A stretch of 64,000 nucleotides of DNA from Lamellibrachia satsuma (GCA_033239005.1 BSQZ01000010.1:11101001-11165000), one strand, 5' to 3'; counted from the stretch's first letter, positions 22,101-31,870 are shown. Numbers and translations are program-made. The notes: generated by a model from the letters alone, not told the origin.

Positions 22101-25100
22101 GGGTCACTCCGCCCACCCGTAGTTTAAAACTAGACAATCCTGAAGAACGTCCATTCCATCCATCAAAGGGAGGGAGGGTGGGCAAATTGTTTAAGAACTC
22201 AGATTAAACCCAAACTAAATGAATATATGCACAAGACTAAACTAACATCAACTATCACTACACAATAATAATCAAATAAAAAATTACAACAATTCAAGCC
22301 AAGCAAAGATTTCTCGTGTACACTCCACGCAATTCCGAAGAAAAAGAGAGGACAGCATCATGGCCGCACTCGCTTTTATAGCGTTATCGGGTGCGCATGC
22401 TCGAGCCGCCGTGCATACTCTCGTAGCCCAAACTAGTATTGTCCTAATAGCTATGATGCTAAAGCATATTACATGAATTAAGTTACGTTGTCATTCCACA
22501 TAAACGACAGCATGTCCCCGCTGTTTACATACATCCACATATGTATATATTAAATCACTTTATATAGTATAAATTATATATTCTAAATCATGTTATGTAA
22601 TAAAAACTGTATATTCTAAATCATGTTATATAATAAAAACTATATATGTATATTCTAAATCATGTTATATAGTATAAACTATATATATATTCTAACATTT
22701 TCACTGCCATAATAATACAATATGAAAACTTCAATTGTGCCAATATTCTTGGAAATCCGAGCTCAGGGGCACATTAAAACCAAAGGGTCATACAATCTAA
22801 AAATTGGTATTTATACCCTGATGCTTAATGGCAGAACCCTGAATTGGTATAAAATATTAAAAAGGTAAATAACAACGCAGTTTTATTGTTTAAGCTAACA
22901 GGGATTGAATAAACGTCGGACTTAGTTCACCGTGCACAAAAAAGTGGTGGTGTGGGCACATGTTTGTGGGTGACCTCGTGGCGAAATGGCCCCACCTGTT
23001 TGTAATTAAAATTGTGTATTGGTGGTGGAATGTCTGTATTCTTTGCATTACATGTTCATGACGACTTCTTGATGTATATATGTTATCGTCATGCCTGTAG
23101 GAATGTGGGCTCTGAGAAACTTGCCGGACGGGGCTGTACATGTGTTCAGTTCCTGTCTGGTTTGCTTTGAGGAGCTCACATTCCTGTTAATGTGCTTCCC
23201 AAAGTGGCTGCGTGATAAGCAGTCCACTTTGCAATAAAACGTCATTTATTTGGCCCTTTTCAATCTCTACTACATCGGACTTGTGTTGGTTATTGCATAA
23301 AAAAAGAACTCACGAATGATGTACGCTGTAAGTATGTTTCATTAGTGTTGTTTCAGCAACTTTGCAAGCCACTTATATTTCCTTTGTCATGGCATGTGGA
23401 GAATGCATCGTCACGTTTCCTTGGTGATTCCCTATCAAGAAACGTTTCTTATTTTTTATGTTTCTGAACATTTCGACCAACTCACTTCTAAGGTCTACAT
23501 CTAGGTTGCTATGGGCAACCAGATTCATGTGACGCAACATGGAGGACTGATGTAATGTGGGACTCTGTTCAGTATTGACAACATGACCATCTAGCGCTGT
23601 GAGTAAGCGCGGAAAAGCTGTCTGACCACACAGTTATTTTGCACAAAAAGGAACTCCCAATTAATTTACCCTATTTACACAATTCATTAGGGCTGCTTCA
23701 GATGTTTTCTGTTGTTTTTTGTCAGTGGCGTCTGGAGAATGCTTCAACTTTGCGGCTTATGCCTTCGCACCAGCAACAATGGTAACTCCGTTGGGAGCCC
23801 TGAGTGTGCTGGTCAGGTGGGTGTATGTTATGTTTAAAATGTTATTGACTCGATTTGAGATGTTATAACATACTAATAAATATCAGTGTTGAAAAGTTCA
23901 GCCGTAAAAACACGTTCTTTTTTTGTTCCTACATTTTTTAATTTTCTTCTCAGAAGGGTGTGTTACACTTAGATGAAAACATTTTGGACTCTCGATAAGC
24001 CACTGGCTTCCTGGTCCACTTGCATCTGGGTTTTTGTCTTGGATGGCAATCTCGTTAAATCTGGTTAAATCTTGTTAAATATACGAAAATGGAAAATAAC
24101 ATGTAAACAAATCTCCGAGAAGGATTTCAGCAGCCTGTATTTAAACATTGTGTTACAGTACAATGTCCAAATTGCTACCATCTATTGTCAGGGTACTGGC
24201 AATAATCTATTAGTTTATATATTGTCAGAGATACTGACAAAAACCTGTTAGTTCCATAGAATTCTAGTTCTTCAGAATAATTCAGCCTTAAACCTTTTCT
24301 ATATTTTACTAAGGTTATTGCCAATATATTTTCAATTTTTGTGCACCCAGTATACCCATTGTCCTTCTTCCTATTGTTCTTGTATTTTGCATAGATAATC
24401 TGCACCAACATTTCTATATACTCAGCAAATTTCATATATGTAGCTTGTAAACTTCTTAAGTTAGAAGCACCTGAAAACGGATAAAAATAATGGGTGCCTT
24501 TTTTTGGGAGCTTACCCCCTGTTTACATCATAGGGCGTTACAGACATAATTTGTATGCAAATCCTTAGTTTTTGTTGCAGAAGTGCTCAGGAATAGCTAT
24601 TCATTGGTTAAAATTTAAGCAAATTCTGAGACATGAACGTTTTGACCATTGGTTGATTTGACATGGAATGACCCAACTACATGTTTATGAATGTTCACAT
24701 ACTCTCTGTGTTTGTGGGTAAGTCATTGTGAACATATGAGTCTTCATTGTTAAAGTCACAAAGTCAGTCATTTTTATTGTGAAATTATGCTATGTGTATA
24801 ACTATATCTATCCTAACATCTTCATTGCCCAAATGTGTTTTAATGAGCCACAATTGCTCAATATAATTTGAACAGTATCTATGAATACTGACCTTGCTGT
24901 TAAGCATGTAATTTAAGCATGATGTTCGAGTTGAAACATTCAAATTAAACCGATTATGGTATAATTATATAAAAAAAAGTTGTGGTTCATAGAACAAACA
25001 GCATGTTTGAATAGATACAGTTAATTTATACTATCTCACATGATTTTGATAACAGTTATCATACTTTCTACTTATACACGAGTCTTCATTATTATTATAT

Positions 25101-28100
25101 ATATATATGAACAAGGGATATGGTATGTTATCTAGTGCGATTCTTGCATCTCGAATGCTCGGTGAGAAACTGAATATTCTGGGGAAAGTTGGCTGTCTCA
25201 TCTCTATTCTTGGGTCCACCATCGTCGTGCTACACGCTCCCAAGGAACAGAACCTAAAAACGATGGCAGAGCTAGGTGAAAAGCTACACGACCCAGGTTT
25301 GTATTGAATGCTGGGGGGACAGATCACTATTTTACTTCCGTGTTCGTGGTGGGTGAAGGAAGTGCCAGTGATTTTGGCAACTTTCTACCCCCTGGAAAAG
25401 CAGGGATATGGGCAAATTTGAAGACTATGACACTTATGCTATAAAAACGTGAATTTCTAGTGGCTGGCTGGGAATATAATTACTATGCATGTGTCATTGA
25501 ATATAGGATTCCTTGTGCATGAAGACATTATATTACACACCAAGTGATTTTATTAATACATTTTTAATTGGCAATAGATTTTAAATAGATTATAAATAAA
25601 TATTACATATGTACAAACAGTTATAATAAAAATAAATTAAAACAGTTTATAAAAAAAATCACATGCTCAATACAATGTATTGGTATTATTTAAAATTATT
25701 TGATCATTGTTAAACAGATAAATGATTACTCATTATTGACTTGTATAATTTGTAAGAAACATACATAACTTGAAGCTGTAGCACTACCATAGCACCATGT
25801 TCAGGAAATGATCGTACATCAACAGTCATATTAAAAAGTGATATTGGTTGTGTAATTGTAATCGGCTCCAGTTTTATGTGTAACGACATTGACATGAACT
25901 TCAAAATCTGTTTTTAATAGTCCGTATGGTTATTAATGGGAACAATCATGGTACAGTGTAAATTGCTTCATTAATCCACTTTTTTAAAGGTTCTGTTTTC
26001 GCACACACCGTTTCAGGGAATCAGTATGATTCACTTAACCGGTTTGTCCCCAAACTTCAAATGTCGTACGCACCAAACCAGACGATTTCTGATCTCAGTG
26101 ATTGTGTTTACATAATAGCTGCTTGTTTGTTCTTTGTCTTCTCAGTTACTGGAGATCAACAAAGTAATAAAGCAATATAAATTTCATGAGAAGTTACATG
26201 TATATTACCCCGGTACTGGCATTTATAGTGTGGGGGGGAATAGGGTGTTTCACTAATCTGCCCAATTTGTTAATCCAGCCAAAGCCATTTGGCTTAAGTA
26301 CATGACCATACTTAAGTACATGACTGTACTTAAGTACCTGACTACTTAAGTACATGACCATACTTAAGTACATGACCGTACTTAAGTACATGACTGTACT
26401 TAAATACATGACTGTACTTAAGTACATGACTGTACTTAAGTACATGACTGTACTTAAGTACATGACTGTACTTAAGGAAGATATCTAGCAAACATCCTGT
26501 CCAATAGTGCCACTAGTAGCTATTTTCAGTTTGAACTACACATCTAGCAAAGGCACTAATTAAATATATGTAACTCAGTTCAGTAAGAATGTTTTGTTTT
26601 ACTGGCAGCTGTTCAAATGAAGACTACAATGCAGTCATAATGGAATTTATGGAATTGTAATCACATTTTTGGATGTTGCAATCATACTCTGCAATGTTAT
26701 TTATGTATAATTTACAGAGATGCCCATTTTAAGTCAGCTTACCTGCTTTGGGAAAGATATCTAATTTTTTTGCCAATTTTTGTAACATCTCTTGCTTGGC
26801 CTTCTTTTTTAAATAATCTCCTTTTTGAAACAATGCCATAGTTTCTATTAATGTAAAACAAACATCATGTCCTATGCACCTAGAGTTACTAAAACATAAC
26901 CATTTGTAACTACAATTAAGAATATCATGCCAGTGGTTTACTAAGAAAACACACAGCATCTTAATTTCATGGTCAGCGCCATACTGTTAGATAACCCTAT
27001 GTCACGAGTGTGGTGTTCTGGCAATATTCGCTCGCCAAATAAAAATATATTTGTATACACCTATTTCTATTCTTCCAATAGGATATGGCCATGCTATTTG
27101 CATCCAGACTAGATCTATGTAACATATTTTGGCCTTTGTTTACTAAACTAGTCCTCTTTCTGGCAAAATAATACATTTGTTTGAGACTGCGTTGGTTCTG
27201 TGTATGCCGGCCTCCCTTAATATGTCACTTATAGTCTAGGTTACCCCAATTTCATAGAACTGCACATGCTCTTATCAGTCATTCTGGTTAACATGTCAGC
27301 CCTCGGTCATTTCGAGAAATGACCGGAATCTCTAACTTTTGGAACACATTCTGAATAAACGACTGGCGTGATATTCTTGATTTTAGTTTCACGTGGTTAG
27401 TGTTTATTATATCTTTTAGGAACACAGCCCCACAAACATGGCTTTTGTTTTGCTTTAATAGTGGCTACATAATGCATAAAATAATACCTGAGACCTTAAT
27501 TTTTTTTATATTTCTGTATTGTATCCCTCCAACAATACCTTCCTTCCTTAATTTCATTCCAAGAGGAATATCTCCTTACAATTAATTCTTTAACTCAGCA
27601 CCTATGCATGTGTTATGCATATAACAGTTTTTATACGGGTTCCAGGCCCAGGTTAGTGCAACTAGTAGTGTTGTTATTCCTCTCTCTCTCCTAAGTGTGG
27701 AGCCGATCCATCTCCATCGCCTCATCTTGATGTCTTTTTATTCAGGTTTTGTCATCTACGCCTTTGTCGTCATCGTCATGGTCGTTGTATTGATCTTTTA
27801 CTGTGAGCCGCACTACGGCCAAAAGAACCCGCTTATCTACGTGACGGTGACAGGCGCCATCGGCTCGCTCACGGTGATGGCATGCAAGGGGCTTGGAGTC
27901 GTTCTCAAGCAGACCTTCCAAGGAGACAGCCAGCTGACCAACTGGCTGTCGTGGCTTCTGGCCCTCACTGTCATCATCTGCATCAGTGTGCAGATGATCT
28001 ATCTCAATAAGGTATGTGGATGTTGATTTCAATATGTATATCAGTGTTGAAAAGTCAAAACAGTGGAAGTACTTTTTTATCCACACCACGTGGTTTGTTG

Positions 28101-29076
28101 GATACGTGTCTGTTGCACTAACTTCTAAAACGAAAATAGAGTTTCATTGTTTTGATTCCTCCACAGCTATATTAGTGAAGAATCAAACCAACGAAATTCC
28201 ACTTTCCATATGTTACAAATCAGTGTAATAAACACATATCCAACCAGTGCAACTACTTGGTGCAGATCAAAACGGAGCTCCATTGTTTTGACTTTTCAAC
28301 AGCGAATTATGGGTTTAACTTTGTCATTCCCCCCTCAATATGTGCATTTAACTTTCTGTTTTTCCCTTTAATGTGTGTAATTATGGACTTAACTTTGTTA
28401 ATTTTTATTAAATATGTATATGGATTTAACATTGTGATTGTGTAAAGGGTGGCTACTGTTACGATAGCGACTTTGTCATGATGTTAGTGAATGTATTCCT
28501 AATAAGTACAACAACACCATGTCATTTATTTTCTATACAAGCGCACGTGCACACACGCATGCATGCACGCACATTATTACTAACAAATCATCACGAATAT
28601 TTAGAGGTTTATATGTGTATTTGTGTAATTTATTCTATATCAATATTTGCAGTATCTCTTACTTGTATCAAAATGTATTAATCAAATGAATTCCTTTCAA
28701 CAAGGCCCTGGATGTCTTCAACACGTCTGTCGTCACACCGATTCTCTACGTCGTCTTCACATCATGCGTGATCCTCGCATCAGCCATCCTGTTCAAGGAG
28801 TGGGGCGGCTTGCCGGCCGAGGACATCGCCGGCGTTCTGTGTGGCTTCTTCACCGTCGTCAGCGGCATCTTCCTGCTGCAAGCCTTCAAGGACATGAATA
28901 TCTCGATGAGCAGCCTACCGAGGGTCAAGAAGGAGCCAGCGTCAGCACCGCTGTGCAACGGCAACTACACCGGTATCCCGTCAACGGCGTATGAGGAGGG
29001 CGCTGATTTGATAGATGTGAAACTTCACAAGTCAACGTCGGACAGCGGCATATACAAGAACGGTCACTCGTCCTGA
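13065..29076 (+). CDS. NIPA2: NIPA2-like magnesium transporter, complete coding sequence, six exons
   Basis: NIPA proteins are multi-pass (about nine helices) Mg2+ transporters of the plasma membrane and early endosomes. The CDS is join(13074..13191, 20685..20741, 23726..23816, 25136..25296, 27746..28011, 28705..29076), 1065 bases, 354 codons plus TGA; human NIPA2 is about 360. All introns are GT-AG, in phases 1, 1, 2, 1 and 0. Diagnostic blocks in order are [116 protein letters not shown]. The last 40 or so residues are a polar cytoplasmic tail. An acceptor 9 bases before the ATG implies an untranslated 5' exon upstream, not located. The choice of NIPA2 over NIPA1 rests on length and the FKDM...SLP tail start. 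Confidence 0.95.
13600..13790 (-). mobile_element. GC-richer fragment, probably retrotransposon-derived
   Basis: The segment GACCGGGGTGGTCATAAG through GGCGGCCCCGTCGTCTCTTC to AGTGATGTGACCAAATCAGG contrasts in base composition with the AT-rich intron. It abuts the 3' end of a LINE copy. I cannot assign a domain, so the retroelement origin is inferred from context. Confidence 0.3.
13800..14610 (-). mobile_element. CR1-like LINE (family A) 3' fragment
   Basis: The minus strand encodes [30 protein letters not shown](K)[18 protein letters not shown] and YCIQAWRP, then [30 protein letters not shown] and IVNGYEDV. This is the thumb/C-terminal region of the reverse transcriptase of one CR1/Jockey-type family. 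A ~200-base 3' region with the AAACATATTCACACTACTAG word follows. Frame breaks near 14200 and 14460 mean it is dead. The palm domain is lost. Confidence 0.85.
14891..15335. repeat. 113-bp tandem amplification inside LINE reverse transcriptase
   Basis: The words TTTGTTGAGGTGCCATCTTT, GACCCAAGATATCTAAAAGA and GGTGCTCTGGTTGGTACTGT recur with TTTGTTG starting at 14891, 15004, 15117 and 15230. Spacing is exactly 113 bases; the last copy is cut to about 104. Copies are nearly identical, so the amplification is recent. 113 is not a multiple of 3, so the frame shifts in each copy. Confidence 0.93.
15971..16007. repeat. Perfect 18-bp-arm palindrome
   Basis: ATATTATTGTAAATAATT at 15971-15988 is followed by one A and its exact reverse complement at 15990-16007. 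It lies in the unrecognisable gap between the LINE's RT and endonuclease remnants. Confidence 0.85.
16735..17568. mobile_element. Second copy of the hAT-type element
   Basis: The interior is closely similar to 11328-12115: TTTGGGTACTTGTCTTAACA, GGGTACATGATTTTTGCTTA, GGAAAGGAAAGCATGCTGTG and CTAAGGGTCTCTAACCAG all recur. The left end is CAGGGTTAAAAAATCATG. The right end has changed to ...GATTCCAAGTCCCTA, so a target duplication cannot be confirmed. It is inserted in the endonuclease region of the family C LINE. Confidence 0.8.
17628..18985. repeat. 66-69 bp minisatellite, ~20 copies, in NIPA intron 1
   Basis: The unit of about 68 bases runs GGGATTTATCACCTCCACCC, TGAAGCGTACCAGTGGAGGG, CACACTTAGAGTCCACTTTT, CACATTGT. 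Variants include CACCCCACCC and CACTCCACCC (2 and 1 bases shorter), CACTTCGAG, and GTAT/GTGT for GCGT. Variant units are interspersed rather than clustered, as expected from unequal exchange or conversion. Confidence 0.96.
18986..19904. other. NIPA intron 1, nothing recognised
   Basis: AT-rich unique sequence without a supported gene or repeat array. Confidence 0.4.
19905..20208. repeat. 20-bp minisatellite, ~15 near-perfect copies, NIPA intron 1
   Basis: The unit is CATCATTCTTGGCATGGATA. Almost every copy is identical; the second copy has TTTTT. Because 20 is not a multiple of 3, all three plus frames read the same 20-residue cycle (built from ILGMDTS / FLAWIHH / SWHGYI), giving three overlapping open frames that are not genes. 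Confidence 0.97.
20685..20741 (+). CDS. NIPA2: NIPA exon 2 of coding sequence
   Basis: A 57-base exon between TTTGCAG and GTAAGT. It encodes (G)[18 protein letters not shown], residues 40-58. The [11 protein letters not shown] block is the family's conserved entry into the second helix. It is phase 1 at both ends, so skipping it would preserve the frame. Confidence 0.94.
20994..21248. repeat. 25-bp minisatellite, ~10 copies, NIPA intron 2
   Basis: The unit is GTTTAGAATAGTCCCAGATG plus TTATG, with mild divergence (CATATG for CAGATG, one deletion near 21203). Confidence 0.92.
21710..21847. repeat. ~34-bp minisatellite, left part
   Basis: The unit is about TATTCTAAATCATGTTATAT plus AGTATAAACTATAT. 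Roughly four copies end abruptly at 21847, where an unrelated 692-bp sequence begins; the array resumes at 22540. Confidence 0.85.
21848..22539 (-). mobile_element. Probable solo LTR (or other ~692-bp insertion) splitting a minisatellite
   Basis: On the minus strand it begins TGTGGATGTATG and ends about GTTGTTCTG. It contains a TATA box (CTATAAAAG, TATAAAAG at 22373-22380) and, near its end, AATAAA (21906-21911), as expected for a retroviral-type long terminal repeat with promoter and polyadenylation signal. TATG flanks both sides (21844-21847 and 22540-22543), a possible 4-bp target duplication. No internal gag-pol is present and no second LTR is in the window. The exact terminal bases are uncertain because the flanks are low-complexity. 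Confidence 0.55.
22540..22692. repeat. ~34-bp minisatellite, right part
   Basis: Continues the array of 21710-21847: TATTCTAAATCATGTTATAT with (A)GTATAAACTATATAT or AATAAAAACTATATAT, about four copies. Confidence 0.85.
23290..23410 (+). pseudogene. Decayed duplicate of the NIPA intron 2/exon 3 boundary
   Basis: The segment aligns to 23637-23746. Paired words are TTGCATAAAAAAAGAACTC / TTGCACAAAAAGGAACTC, TTCATTAGTGTTGTTTCAG / TTCATTAGGGCTGCTTCAG, and TTTGTCATGGCATGTGGAGA / TTTGTCAGTGGCGTCTGGAG followed by AATGC. The copy lacks the G of the acceptor AG (GTCATGG instead of GTCAGTGG) and diverges after ATGC. It is therefore not a usable alternative exon 3. The origin as a local duplication is inferred. 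Confidence 0.6.
23726..23816 (+). CDS. NIPA2: NIPA exon 3 of coding sequence
   Basis: The acceptor is TTTTTTGTCAG and the donor is GTCAG|GTGGGT. It encodes [20 protein letters not shown] then PLGALSVLV, the most conserved NIPA segment (helices 2-3). A decayed copy of its 5' boundary lies about 335 bases upstream. Confidence 0.95.
23975..24090 (+). mobile_element. CR1-like LINE (family A) 3' terminal fragment
   Basis: In plus orientation: GACTCTCGATAAGCCACTGG, CTTCCTGGTCCACTTGCATC, GGATGGCAATCTCG and a GTTAAATCTGGTTAAATCTT tail. It is the reverse complement of the 3' ends seen at 13.8 and 37.1 kb and shows the family's TTAAATCTTG tail repeat. Inserted in NIPA intron 3. Confidence 0.6.
25136..25296 (+). 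CDS. NIPA2: NIPA exon 4 of coding sequence
   Basis: It encodes (S)[38 protein letters not shown] and [17 protein letters not shown](K/R)LN, SILGST and HAPKE are family signatures. The acceptor TATGTTATCTAG is weak, with a poor pyrimidine tract after an AT microsatellite. The donor is CCAG|GTTTGT. An in-frame ATG at 25107 lies in the intron and is not a start. Confidence 0.94.
26291..26476. repeat. 18-bp minisatellite with self-complementary unit, ~10 copies, NIPA intron 4
   Basis: The unit is TACTTAAGTACATGACTG. Each unit contains the 10-bp palindrome TACTTAAGTA. The 18-base period keeps a minus-strand frame open (repeating MYLSTV), which is an artefact. One unit is shortened near 26337. Confidence 0.93.
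26743..26839 (-). CDS. Candidate small minus-strand first exon inside NIPA intron 4
   Basis: The frame starts at ATG 26839 with a good start context (A at -3, G at +4) and encodes [20 protein letters not shown] then [12 protein letters not shown]. It ends at a strong donor, GCAG|GTAAGC. An acceptor-like TTAATAG lies 6 bases before the ATG. The peptide is basic and helical. I do not recognise the family; it could be a nested host gene, a retroelement gag leader or chance. No downstream exon was found. Confidence 0.25.
27746..28011 (+). CDS. NIPA2: NIPA exon 5 of coding sequence
   Basis: The acceptor is TTTTTATTCAG and the donor AATAAG|GTATGT. It encodes [60 protein letters not shown] and [20 protein letters not shown] to YLNK. 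These are helices 5-7 with the GQ(K/T)N and KGLG motifs. GC is clearly higher than in the flanking introns. Donor phase 0. Confidence 0.95.
28035..28305. mobile_element. Foldback/MITE-like element with ~75-bp imperfect inverted ends, NIPA intron 5
   Basis: The left end (28038 on) CAGTGTTGAAAAGTCAAAAC pairs with the right end ...GTTTTGACTTTTCAACAG (28285-28302). Complementarity continues inward: GTTGGATACGTGTCTGTTGC pairs imperfectly with the inverse of TAATAAACACATATCCAACC. A clear target duplication is not seen. The start resembles hAT ends (CAGTG). CAGTGTTGAAAAGTTC also occurs alone at 23884, possibly a fragment. Confidence 0.6.
28705..29076 (+). CDS. NIPA2: NIPA exon 6 of coding sequence and stop
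   Basis: Begins [20 protein letters not shown] after a CAACAAG acceptor and ends ...[10 protein letters not shown] followed by TGA at 29074-29076. It carries the last two helices ([15 protein letters not shown] and [14 protein letters not shown]) and a polar tail rich in Ser, Lys and Glu ([13 protein letters not shown] and on). The acceptor lacks a long pyrimidine run. The exon is strongly GC-rich. Confidence 0.95.
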   Translation, partial: ALDVFNTSVVTPILYVVFTSCVILASAILFKEWGGLPAEDIAGVLCGFFTVVSGIFLLQAFKDMNISMSSLPRVKKEPASAPLCNGNYTGIPSTAYEEGADLIDVKLHKSTSDSGIYKNGHSS

Positions 29077-31139
29077 TAGTCAAGCATTCATTCTCATTAT
29101 AATATGCTTGTAGTTATACATTATCGTGTGATATATTTATTTTGTATAGTCAAGCAATTTGCTATATAATATATCGGCAACCGATATTGTTTGGTTTTTT
29201 TTTTTTTTTTTTTTCATTTCTACGTACGATTATTGCCTTCTTAGTAATTGTGTAAATGCTTTGTCCACTTTCACTTTCGTTCTGGCGACATCCGCTGCAG
29301 TTTGCATAGAGGGTGGCGTGTCGCCCTCTTGAATGACATTTGGACTGGCTATTGGGGTCAAATACGTGTAAATGTACTATAATGCAAGTATATCAATATT
29401 TATGAAGTGTATGTACTTCAAATCAAATACAAGTACATTATATTAAGTAGAAATTAATTTTAGTAGTAATGATCAACTATAAAATAAATTAGTCAGGTGC
29501 CGTTTATTGGGTTTAGTAAAATACTACTATGACTACTACATTGTTTTTGTATCACTGATGATTCATCTGGTAGACTTCACCAGTGCTATTAATGATGTGA
29601 TTGCTCAAATACTATTTTGCAGTATCAATCAAAAATTTCAAGATTTGACCAGTTTGATTAGTTTTTATTTTTATGAAGATTAAAAACTATAAAACAGGGT
29701 AAATAGCAGAAGGACGGGGAGTAGTTCCCATCAGTCTGTATATATATATATATATATATATAGTTATAATGTAATACATCTTAGTTGTAGTGCAACTCTT
29801 CCTGTTTATTATGTTTATTCTAGGCAGTATGTCCTATTGTTGATCATTACGACTAAAATGAACTTGACCTAATGCACATGTACTTAATAAGTGTCGAGGT
29901 ACTTATACTTGATAGATTTCTGTGTACTGTACATTACTCTACCCATTCCTGTCACCTAATTGATGTAACTGTATGAACTTGTCGTCAAGTATTTTGTCAT
30001 TAAATGGTCATGTTCCCCTAGCTTTGACTGCCCTAGTTGCTGTGGCGTTATGACTGGCTAAATAGTTTGACCCACTCAAACCACGTACAGAGGGGACACA
30101 TATGTTTTTAGATAGATACGACGCAAAAGTTGAGTACAAAGAAATATGCAAGAAAATGTTCGCCTAATATTTGCTAAACTGAATTTGACTTCACCTAACT
30201 CAATTTCAAATGGCATTTACTACTGGGTGTGTAGTATAAACCCACTTCACTTGATTGAATAAAATAATTTGAGTAAAAGCTGCAGAATACAACATAGCAC
30301 GCTGTTTGAGCTCTGTCAAAGCAGAAACTGCAGTATCTTAATGTTAAATAAAAAGGGCAATTAAAGATCATTGCTTCTAATGCCGTGGCTGATAGGAATA
30401 CAGATCACATGGTACTACTACGTTGCTACACGCCGCGCAAGTGTCTCTGCCGAACTGTATGAGTTTATTTTCTGTCGATCAAAGTAATAGTGCATTGCGT
30501 AATGGCTTACTTATGTGATATTCTTTCCGTCGATGAGAAGTAACAGAAAGAGAAAGAGAAAATGAAACGTTCTCCGAATGGGTTATATAACGTTACGCGT
30601 TGGAAATATGAGCATGGCTCGTGGATACTTTTCATTGACAAAGTATTTAAGTACCAGTACATCATGGTATTAGGAAAAGTACTTTAGTCCAGTAAAAGTT
30701 CATTTCAAATGGACTTTGGAACAAGTACCAGTATTTTTTTGCGGATTTAACTCGTTTCTTTTATGGAGTAGGGACTGGGTTATAAAATTCAATAAATTTT
30801 ATTCAAACGAAAATAGTAATGGCTGCAACAGCCGTGACAATATTTTTTTTCAGTGGGTAAGAGATGTTTGAAAGGAATACACAAGAAGTTAAAAAACTTG
30901 TATATAATGTATCCCCTACATAGCTATTCGTTTAATAACACTCGAGTAATCAGAATATGTGCAATTAGAAAATACCGATTCACATGCAATTGAAATTCCT
31001 ACATTTATTAGGAATAGAGGCCTGTTATTTACATACTCAATAAACATGATACAAAAATTATTGTAATATATGTTCTGTTAATTCAGAAAGAGCAACTAGA
31101 AACAGTAACTAGATTATGTTATACAGGCTAACTATGTAT
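29077..31139. other. NIPA 3' UTR and intergenic sequence
   Basis: It holds a T-run at 29191-29213, a short (TA)n at 29739-29762 and otherwise unique AT-rich sequence. No further gene is visible on either strand. The end of the NIPA transcript cannot be fixed. Confidence 0.45.
29483..29488 (+). promoter_or_regulatory. Possible polyadenylation signal of NIPA
   Basis: This is the first canonical AATAAA downstream of the NIPA stop codon, about 400 bases away. No cleavage site can be read from sequence alone. Confidence 0.3.
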
Positions 31140-31870
31140 ATTAACTTATGATTGCTTTCTTATACCTATGTTTGAATGACCTTACTGTTTTAATGTTGGT
31201 GAGCTCAGTATTTTGAGAATTATGCCATATACAGAAAGACTCATAGCTCTAATATTTGTGGTAATACAACACCTCACAAGTTGATTTGTATGACGTGTTG
31301 TTGAAATATCTTTTCAGGATGTGCATAGACTGTATGTCTACTAGCTGACTACACTTATACAATATGGCTGTACTCTTTGAGAGTTTAGATTTAACACTTA
31401 CTATATAGTCTTTCCAATTCAGCTTCTCATCGATTAGTACACCAAGAAACTTGGCAACCCGTACTCTATCAATGTTTACACCATTGATTGTTATGTCAAT
31501 ATTAGCACTCGAAGTATTATTACCAAATAACATGTAACTTGTTTGCAAAAATTCAGGGACAACTTGTTTACCAAGTACACATTTTTCCAGAACAGATGAT
31601 ACTGTTGTATTAAGTTGATTGATATTTTTGTTTGCACAAAACAAATTAGTATCATCAGCAAACAAGATATATTTTACAAGTTTAGAAATGTTACATAAAT
31701 CATTCAAATACAATATAGAGTTTAGGTCCTGATATTGAACCTTGTGGGACACCACATGATATATTTAACAAGTTAGAGTGGAATCCATCAAAACAGACAA
31801 ATTGTGATCTATTTGATAAATAACTTCTTATCCAATTATGTGCCACACCTCTAATACCATAGAACTTAAG
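31140..31870 (-). mobile_element. LINE (family B) reverse transcriptase fragment
   Basis: On the minus strand, a GVAHNWIRSYLSNRSQFVC segment (about 31795-31850) and a broken CGVPQGS-like piece are followed by LYLNDLCNISKLVKYILFAD with DTNLFCANKN (FADD catalytic motif near 31655). Next come INGVNIDRVRVAKFLGVLID and EKLNWKDYIVSVKSKLSKS. A 168-codon open frame covers 31249-31755. Same lineage as the fragment at 7.1 kb; both show the FLGV-ID-KL-W signature. 5' truncated; no endonuclease. Confidence 0.85.

Noticed and set aside
24175..24435. 86-codon minus-strand frame in NIPA intron 3
   Set aside because: Looks somewhat protein-like ([15 protein letters not shown]), but no known motif and no splice site or start context that I can support.
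25107..25307. Separate gene starting at ATG 25107
   Set aside because: The open frame simply runs through NIPA exon 4; the ATG lies in the intron before the acceptor.
27742..28089. 115-codon minus-strand frame
   Set aside because: Shadow of NIPA exon 5 on the opposite strand.
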